Positions 5,871-10,165 of a stretch of DNA of 10,165 bases are shown here, one piece after another. The DNA lies in contig JAMOAF010000982.1 of NCBI GenBank assembly GCA_023621895.1, forward strand, positions 1 to 10,165, read 5' to 3'. Every line of letters begins with the position of its first letter. Within the stretch, counting starts at the first letter, position 1. Source of the DNA: Planctomycetota bacterium (lineage in GTDB: Bacteria; Planctomycetota; Planctomycetia; Pirellulales; Thermoguttaceae). Under the pieces are notes generated by a model that was not told the DNA's origin, did not search any database, and was given only the letters and a program-made list of their open reading frames with translations. A program made the translations under genes and the position numbers.

Positions 5871-7065
5871 CCTCGTCAAACCCTGCTTCGCCCACGGCGC
5901 CAAAAAGACCGATCCGCACGATCGCCTCGCGGGCCTGGGCCGGCACGTCGATGACTTTCGACTGGGTTTGCCAGGGAAAGGTCCCCCGCCAAGGACCGAG
6001 CGATTTGTGGTGGGGGATCATGTCGCGTTCGCTGTTGTAGAACGTGATCAGGAATCCGGGCAGTTGCTGTTGATTCTGACCGGGCCGGATGCCCTTGGCG
6101 TAGAGCCGCAGCGAGACGCGGATTCGCTTGACCTTCCGCCCGTCGATGCCCAGCCCCTGGAGCGCCCCGCATCCGCGTCCGGGCTGCTCGTTGCGAAAGC
6201 GGAGGAAGTTCTTGCCGGCCGGCGCGCCCTCCGAGACGACTTCGCCTTGCCTTAAGTAGTGCCAACCGTTGGGCTGGGTGGTTCCCTCGACGTACTCCTC
6301 GAAGCCGCCGTTATAGATCGCCGGATTGGCTGGATCGGGCTGGACGTCGCGCTTCGATTCCGCCTCGCCGGTCATCGGCACAAACAGCGTCGGGCGCAAC
6401 GCCTCGCGAGTCAACTTGCCGTCCTGTTTGCGAAATAGGTAGAGATTCTGCTGGTATCGCTGACCGACCGGCACGATCATCCGGCCTCCTTCCTTGAGTT
6501 GCTCGATCAGTTTCGGGGGAACGTCCTCCGGAGAGCAGGTGACGATGATCTTGTCGAACGGGGCGTGTTCCGGCCAGCCCTGGTATCCATCGCCGACCTT
6601 CGCATGGACGTTTGGGTACTTCTCCAGCACCTTGGCCGCCTGCTTGCCCAACGTCTCGACGATCTCGATCGTGTAGACCTCCTTGACCAGGTAGCTGAGA
6701 ATCGCCGCCTGGTAGCCGCTTCCCGTGCCGATCTCGAGCACCTTGTCCTCCGGCCGCGGGTCGATGGCCTCGGTCATGAAGGCAACGACAAAGGGCGGCG
6801 AGATCGTCTGCGCATTGCCGATCGGCAGGGCCATGTCGAGGTAGGAGTATTTTAGCTGGTCGGCCGGAACGTGTTCGTGCCGCGGAACCATCCGCATCGC
6901 GCGGATGACGCGCGGATTGGTCACTCCGGCAGCCACGATCTCCTCGTCGACCATCCGGTTCCGGACCCGCTCCCAGAATTTGCCTGTCTGGGCCTGGACT
7001 GCCGTCGCCGCGGCGTGCAGCGCCAGGCAGATCGTGAAAGCGAAAATGGCTGGGGGTCTTGGCAT
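5836..7065 (-). CDS. pcm: Protein-L-isoaspartate O-methyltransferase with signal peptide and extra C-terminal domain
   Basis: PCM methylates isoaspartyl residues in damaged proteins with S-adenosylmethionine, starting their repair. The 409-residue product has a PCMT domain at about 33-235: LPIGNAQTISPPFVVAFM at 80-97, the SAM-binding motif VLEIGTGSGYQAAILSYL at 109-126, TIEIVETLG at 132-140, then GDGYQGWP and FDKIIVTCSPEDVP. Ordinary PCM is 205-225 residues. Here residues 1-25 look like a type I signal peptide (core AIFAFTICLALHAAATAV, VQA before Gln26), and residues about 248-402 form an added domain (YNGGFEEY, GWHYLRQGE, a terminal GFDEVTLQRV) resembling a beta-sandwich carbohydrate-binding module. 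ATG 7065 was chosen because GAGG lies 8 nt upstream; ATG 7071 and 7095 are in frame. Gene identity is firm, the exported location is inferred, and the role of the added domain is unknown. Confidence 0.92.
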   Translation of the reverse strand: MPRPPAIFAFTICLALHAAATAVQAQTGKFWERVRNRMVDEEIVAAGVTNPRVIRAMRMVPRHEHVPADQLKYSYLDMALPIGNAQTISPPFVVAFMTEAIDPRPEDKVLEIGTGSGYQAAILSYLVKEVYTIEIVETLGKQAAKVLEKYPNVHAKVGDGYQGWPEHAPFDKIIVTCSPEDVPPKLIEQLKEGGRMIVPVGQRYQQNLYLFRKQDGKLTREALRPTLFVPMTGEAESKRDVQPDPANPAIYNGGFEEYVEGTTQPNGWHYLRQGEVVSEGAPAGKNFLRFRNEQPGRGCGALQGLGIDGRKVKRIRVSLRLYAKGIRPGQNQQQLPGFLITFYNSERDMIPHHKSLGPWRGTFPWQTQSKVIDVPAQAREAIVRIGLFGAVGEAGFDEVTLQRVDEKTP

Positions 7066-7073
7066 CGTCATAC

Positions 7074-7077
7074 CCTC
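7074..7077 (-). promoter_or_regulatory. Ribosome binding site favouring the pcm start at 7065
   Basis: GAGG on the minus strand is 8 nt before ATG 7065 but only 2 nt before ATG 7071, and inside the coding sequence if ATG 7095 were used. It therefore selects 7065, which also puts the signal peptide at the extreme N-terminus. Confidence 0.55.
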
Positions 7078-7130
7078 GACAGTCTCTCTGGTCATAGAGG
7101 CTGCGGCCCGCTCCCACGGTCCGCCCCTCT

Positions 7131-7159
7131 ATTATTACCTTGCGAGCTCGTCCGCCCAA
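7131..7159 (-). promoter_or_regulatory. Candidate pcm promoter
   Basis: Minus strand: TTGGGC (7154-7159), a 17-nt spacer, then AATAAT (7131-7136). The implied leader is about 58 nt. The -35 hexamer lies within the left arm of the 15-bp inverted repeat at 7151-7165. Confidence 0.4.
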
Positions 7160-7239
7160 GCCGCTGGTCCTGTTTTGCGGATCATTCTCCTGCAATAATA
7201 ATGTTTTCCACAGGACTTCCGCCAAGCGGCTTGGGCGGA
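7151..7239. repeat. Long inverted repeat between divergent pcm and radical SAM genes
   Basis: TCCGCCCAAGCCGCT at 7151-7165 is perfectly complementary to AGCGGCTTGGGCGGA at 7225-7239. Further in, GTCCTG at 7167-7172 pairs with CAGGAC at 7211-7216. The central 38 nt are AT-rich and hold a candidate promoter -10. The element sits in the 257-bp divergent gap. It could be a two-site operator, a cruciform or an RNA hairpin. No U-run follows either arm, so it is not an obvious terminator. Confidence 0.75.
7175..7202 (+). promoter_or_regulatory. Candidate promoter of the radical SAM-HAD operon
   Basis: TTGCGG (7175-7180), a 16-nt spacer, then AATAAT (7197-7202), which is 5 of 6 to the -10 consensus. 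It lies wholly inside the loop of the inverted repeat. Transcription would begin near 7209, giving a leader of about 115 nt that contains only the right arm. Confidence 0.4.
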
Positions 7240-7322
7240 GGTCGAGGATCCAACCGGGCCGGGAGGAAGCCCCGCCGGAAGACTTGACAGGACCGACGCC
7301 ACCGTCGGCGGATCACGGGCCG

Positions 7323-9131
7323 ATGCTCAACCAGACTCTCAAGGATCGTGTCGTCCGGCGGCTGTTGCCGCGGGTACAGACACCGGGCCAGTACCTCGGC
7401 GGCGAGCTGCACGCCGCCGGCAAGGACCACGCCGCGGTCCGCGGCAAGCTCTGCCTGGCCTTTCCCGACACGTATGCGATCGGAATGAGCAACCACGGGA
7501 TGCAGGTTCTCTACTCGGTGATGAACCGGCGCGAGGACTGGGCCTGCGAACGAGCCTATGCCCCCTGGCCCGACATGGAATCGCTCCTCCGCGCCGAGGG
7601 CTTGCCCCTTTACAGCCTCGAGACCTTCACGCCCCTCGACCAATTCGACGTGCTGGGCTTCAGCCTCCAGCACGAGCTTTGCTGCACGAACGTGCTTACG
7701 ATGCTCGACTTGGGCCGTGTCGGGCTGATCGCCGAGGAGCGGCCGATCGGCGCCCCGCTGGTGATTGCCGGCGGGCCTTGCGTTCAGAATCCGGAGCCGA
7801 TGGCGCGGTTTTTCGACGCGATCGTGATCGGCGACGGCGAGGAGAGCCTGCCGGCGGTCTGCGATGCATGGCTCGAGCTGAAGCGCTCCGGACTGCCGCG
7901 GCGCGCGGCGCTCGCCCGGCTCGCCGCTGAAGTGCCCCACGTCTACGTGCCGAGCTGCTACCGGCCGCGTGCCGGCGCCGCCGGCCGCGGTCTGGCCCCG
8001 GCGCCCCTCTCCGAGGAGTCTGCCGCGCCGATCCAGCCGGCGGTCGTCGCCGACCTCGACGCGATGCCGCTGCCGGTCCGGCCGCTCGTGCCGAACATCG
8101 AGTGCGTCCAGGACCGGATTTCGATCGAGATCATGCGCGGCTGCCCGTGGAGATGCCGATTCTGCCAGGCGACCACCACCAAGCGCCCCTTGCGGATCAG
8201 GAAGGTCCAGACAATCGTCGAGGCGGCCTGGGAGTGCTATCGCAACACGGGTTACAACGAGATCTCGCTGCTCTCGCTGTCGACCAGCGACTACCCTGAT
8301 TTCCGCGAGCTGATGGAGCGGTTGCAGGCCCTGTTTCGGCCCCTCGGAGTAAGCGTCAGCGTGCCGAGCCTGCGCGTCAACGAGCAACTCCAACTGGTGG
8401 GCGACCTGCTCAACACGGATCGGCGATCCGGCTTGACACTCGCCCCCGAGGCGGCGCGCGACGCAATGCGGCGCCAGATCGGTAAGCGGATCAGCAACGA
8501 CGACCTCCTCGAAGGCTGCCGCAAGGCCTTCGAAAACGGTTTCCAGCGGGTGAAGCTCTATTTCATGTGCGGCCTGCCCGGCGAACGCGAGGCCGACATC
8601 GATGGGATTATCGACCTGGCCGAGGACATCGCGCGGATCGGCAGGTCGGTCCACGGCCGCGCCGTCCAGGTGGTGGCCAACGTTTCCAACTTCGTCCCCA
8701 AGCCGCACACGCCCTACCAGTGGAACGCGATGCAGAGCCGCGACTACTTCCGCTCCGCGCGAGAACGCCTTTACCGCCGCAGGCGGCTCCGCAGCGTTCA
8801 GATCAAGTGCCACGACATCGAGGCCAGCCTGCTCGAAGCGGTTCTCTGCCGGGGCGACCGGCGCCTGGGCGCTGCGATCGAGGCCGCCTGGCGGGCAGGC
8901 GCACGATTCGACTCGTGGAGCGATTGGCTCAAGCCGGGCCTCTGGTGGGACGCGTTTCGCCAGTCCGGGATCGACGTGGATGCAATCGCCCATCAGCCTT
9001 ACGCCCTGGACGACTCGCTGCCCTGGGACCCGATCACCATCCGCCAGGGGCGCGACTATCTCCGGCACGAACAAGTCAAGGCAACCGCCCAGTTGGCCGA
9101 AGGCCAATCCGGCCAGGTGGAAACAAAGTGA
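7323..9131 (+). CDS. TIGR03960-type radical SAM protein of unknown function
   Basis: The 602-residue product has an N-terminal region like a B12-binding fold (LAFPDTYAIGMSNHGMQVLY at 45-64, DVLGFSLQHELCCTNVL at 109-125, IAGGPCVQNPEP at 148-159) and a radical SAM core with the 4Fe-4S motif C274-PWR-C278-RF-C281. Later family blocks are VSNFVPKPHTPYQW at 454-467 and the GDRRL segment near 511-515. This order matches what I know as TIGR03960, whose substrate is unknown. Members are often fused or adjacent to a TIGR03936/DUF2344 protein; none is seen here. The chain ends in a hydrophilic tail without the Cys-rich C-terminus I would expect. ATG 7323 was chosen over an upstream in-frame start, since the extra 61 residues are not family-like and would span the inverted repeat. 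No clear Shine-Dalgarno is present. Its last four bases overlap the HAD gene. Confidence 0.88.
   Translation: MLNQTLKDRVVRRLLPRVQTPGQYLGGELHAAGKDHAAVRGKLCLAFPDTYAIGMSNHGMQVLYSVMNRREDWACERAYAPWPDMESLLRAEGLPLYSLETFTPLDQFDVLGFSLQHELCCTNVLTMLDLGRVGLIAEERPIGAPLVIAGGPCVQNPEPMARFFDAIVIGDGEESLPAVCDAWLELKRSGLPRRAALARLAAEVPHVYVPSCYRPRAGAAGRGLAPAPLSEESAAPIQPAVVADLDAMPLPVRPLVPNIECVQDRISIEIMRGCPWRCRFCQATTTKRPLRIRKVQTIVEAAWECYRNTGYNEISLLSLSTSDYPDFRELMERLQALFRPLGVSVSVPSLRVNEQLQLVGDLLNTDRRSGLTLAPEAARDAMRRQIGKRISNDDLLEGCRKAFENGFQRVKLYFMCGLPGEREADIDGIIDLAEDIARIGRSVHGRAVQVVANVSNFVPKPHTPYQWNAMQSRDYFRSARERLYRRRRLRSVQIKCHDIEASLLEAVLCRGDRRLGAAIEAAWRAGARFDSWSDWLKPGLWWDAFRQSGIDVDAIAHQPYALDDSLPWDPITIRQGRDYLRHEQVKATAQLAEGQSGQVETK
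9115..9120 (+). promoter_or_regulatory. Ribosome binding site deciding the HAD GTG start
   Basis: AGGTGG lies inside the end of the radical SAM gene, 7 nt before GTG 9128. It supports the GTGA overlap start rather than any downstream codon. Confidence 0.6.
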
Positions 9132-9982
9132 ACCGCTCGCCGGCCAGACCCGCCTATCGCGCGCTCGTCATCGACATCGACGGCACGCTCGTCAACCGCC
9201 AAGAGCAGCTTTCCCCGGCCACGCGCGACGCACTGGTCCGGGTGGGCCGCGCCGGAATCCACCTTGTGCTGGCCACCGGCCGGCGCTACTCGCGGACGCT
9301 CCACCTGGCCGAACCGTTGGGCATCGAGGTTCCCCTGATCACCGCCAGCGGCGCCCTGGTGAAGGACCCGCGGACTCACCAGACGCTGTATTGCAGCGTG
9401 TTTCGCGACGGCGTCCTTCGCGAGATCGTCGCCACCGTCCTCCGCGAGGGGCATGACCCGATCCTCTGCGCCGACACGTTTGCCGAGGGGTTTGATTTCT
9501 ACCTGGCCACGGAAGACGTCCGCGGCGCCGAGCTGCGCGAATATCTGAGGATGAATCCGGGCAGCGGGCGGATTGCCGCCGACCTGGCCGAGTGCCCGCC
9601 GGCCGGCGTTTTCGCCGGTTTTGCGATGGGCAACCAGCGGCAAATGCTCGATCTGGAACGGGCGCTATACGAGCGGCTGGACGGCAACCTGGCGACGCAC
9701 GTGCTGCGAAGCCCGCGTTACACGGGGTTCATGTGCGAGTTCGCTCCGAAGGGCGTGACCAAGTGGTCGGCGGTCCGCCGCCTGGCGGCCGCCTGGAACG
9801 TGCCCGACGAAGCGATCTGCGCGGTCGGCGACGACGTGAACGATATCCCCATGATCCGGGCGGCGGGGCTCGGAGTGGCCATGGGCAATGCGCTGCCGGA
9901 GGTCAAGGCCGCGGCCGACCGGATCGCGCCGAGCCAGGAAGAAGATGGATTGGTGGCGGTGGTCGAGTGGGTGCTGGGGTAG
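9128..9982 (+). CDS. Cof-type HAD-superfamily phosphatase (subfamily IIB)
   Basis: The 284-residue product is a Mg2+-dependent cytoplasmic phosphatase, most likely acting on a small phosphorylated metabolite such as a sugar phosphate; the substrate cannot be told from sequence. All four HAD motifs are present: DIDGT at 16-20 (nucleophile Asp16, acid/base Asp18), LATGRRYS at 48-55 (Thr50), Lys212 in PKGVTKWSA, and GDDVNDIPMI at 234-243 (Asp235, Asp239). The C2b-type cap lies between about 80 and 200. Length fits the Cof family (about 260-290). The start is GTG 9128, within the GTGA that also holds the TGA stop of the radical SAM gene, with AGGTGG 7 nt upstream. Translational coupling suggests linked roles for the two proteins, but the link is unexplained. 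The stop TAG at 9980-9982 lies in GCTGGGGTAG, the decamer that begins each downstream repeat unit. Confidence 0.94.
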   Translation: MNRSPARPAYRALVIDIDGTLVNRQEQLSPATRDALVRVGRAGIHLVLATGRRYSRTLHLAEPLGIEVPLITASGALVKDPRTHQTLYCSVFRDGVLREIVATVLREGHDPILCADTFAEGFDFYLATEDVRGAELREYLRMNPGSGRIAADLAECPPAGVFAGFAMGNQRQMLDLERALYERLDGNLATHVLRSPRYTGFMCEFAPKGVTKWSAVRRLAAAWNVPDEAICAVGDDVNDIPMIRAAGLGVAMGNALPEVKAAADRIAPSQEEDGLVAVVEWVLG

Positions 9983-9995
9983 GCGGCGGGCGGCT

Positions 9996-10165
9996 GCTGG
10001 GGTAGTGGGAAGCCGAACGATCCGCCGGGCAAGCCGGCGGGATTTTGGGGGGGAGGGCGAGCCGCTGGGGTAGTGGGAAGCCGAACGATCCGCCGGGCGA
10101 GCCGGCGGGATTTTTGGGAGAGGGCGAGCCGCTGGGGTAGTGGGAAGCCGAACGATCCGCCGGGC
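9996..10165 (+). repeat. Tandem 67-68-bp repeat array after the HAD gene, cut by the window edge
   Basis: Unit 1 is 9996-10063 (68 bp), unit 2 is 10064-10130 (67 bp) and unit 3 starts at 10131 and is cut at 35 bp. All begin GCTGGGGTAG and are identical over their first 35 bases. The units differ in one loop base (A to G), in the length of the T-run (4 or 5) and in a following G-rich tract. Each complete unit carries a 7-bp perfect stem followed by GA and a T-run. The same GCTGGGGTAG decamer also occurs at 9973-9982 at the end of the HAD gene. Confidence 0.88.
10022..10046 (+). terminator. Terminator-like hairpin in repeat unit 1, recurring in unit 2
   Basis: CCGCCGG (10022-10028), loop GCAAG, CCGGCGG (10034-10040), then GATTTT. 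Unit 2 repeats this at 10090-10115 with loop GCGAG and five T. A GC-rich stem with a following T-run 40 bp past the HAD stop is a fair intrinsic terminator for the radical SAM-HAD operon, although the T-run is short and offset by GA. Confidence 0.5.

Noticed and set aside
4683..5903. 406-codon minus-strand frame opposite the SEDS gene
   Set aside because: Its translation is rich in Gln, Arg and Pro with no family signature, while the plus frame carries all SEDS blocks.
7140..7322. 61-residue N-terminal extension of the radical SAM protein
   Set aside because: It would translate through the inverted repeat and the candidate promoter, and has no family-like sequence before MLNQTLKDRV.
7182..9107. 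641-codon open frame on the minus strand opposite the radical SAM gene
   Set aside because: The plus strand encodes a clear radical SAM protein with a CxxxCxxC motif. The reverse frame is compositionally odd and has no recognisable motif.
61..9982. A new multi-gene defence, metabolic or mobile system
   Set aside because: The genes are mostly unrelated housekeeping and envelope functions on both strands with separate signals. No transposase, integrase, toxin pair, nuclease or conserved accessory cassette is seen.
9996..10165. Possible CRISPR array at the right edge
   Set aside because: The units repeat in full, including what would be spacers. The period of 67-68 bp with near-identical content marks a tandem repeat, not repeats with unique spacers.

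Overview
The window looks like a chromosomal segment of a planctomycete, most likely from the Pirellulales side of the phylum. The strongest reason is the gene at 3372-4232. It encodes a secreted Cys-rich, Pro-rich protein ending in what I recognise as the planctomycete-restricted TIGR03000 domain. High GC content, a Ser/Thr protein kinase, sparse Shine-Dalgarno sites, long GC-rich antisense ORFs and hairpin-bearing intergenic repeats fit this picture. No phylogenetic search was run.

Layout. The left part (61-4232) is read on the minus strand. From right to left it holds the TIGR03000 envelope protein (3372-4232), tRNA pseudouridine synthase TruA (2369-3145), a GT4 glycosyltransferase (1082-2272) and a compact soluble Ser/Thr kinase (61-927). 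The long gaps between these genes carry candidate promoters and hairpins, so they look like mostly separate transcription units; truA and the glycosyltransferase may share one. After a 444-bp intergenic region with a G-quadruplex-type repeat, a SEDS (FtsW/RodA/SpoVE) glycan polymerase is read on the plus strand (4677-5870). It converges on, and overlaps by 35 bp, an apparently exported protein-L-isoaspartate methyltransferase with an extra C-terminal domain (5836-7065, minus). That gene is divergent from a plus-strand pair: a TIGR03960-type radical SAM protein (7323-9131) and a Cof-type HAD phosphatase (9128-9982). Their stop and start codons overlap, so they are very probably translationally coupled.

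The genes do not form one pathway. Most are housekeeping or envelope functions: tRNA modification, glycan polymerisation, glycosyl transfer, protein repair. I see no mobile element, phage gene, CRISPR array, tRNA, rRNA or defence island.

The less ordinary content is in non-coding structure and domain architecture. There are two 30-bp hairpin repeats between truA and the glycosyltransferase, one of which carries the truA stop codon. There is a structured truA leader. A 15-bp inverted repeat spans the divergent promoters at about 7.15-7.24 kb. A tandem array of 67-68-bp units with terminator-like hairpins runs off the right edge. The methyltransferase carries a signal peptide although its cofactor is cytoplasmic. 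The radical SAM protein lacks the Cys-rich tail I expect in its family and is paired with a HAD phosphatase. I found no clear evidence for a new multi-gene system.
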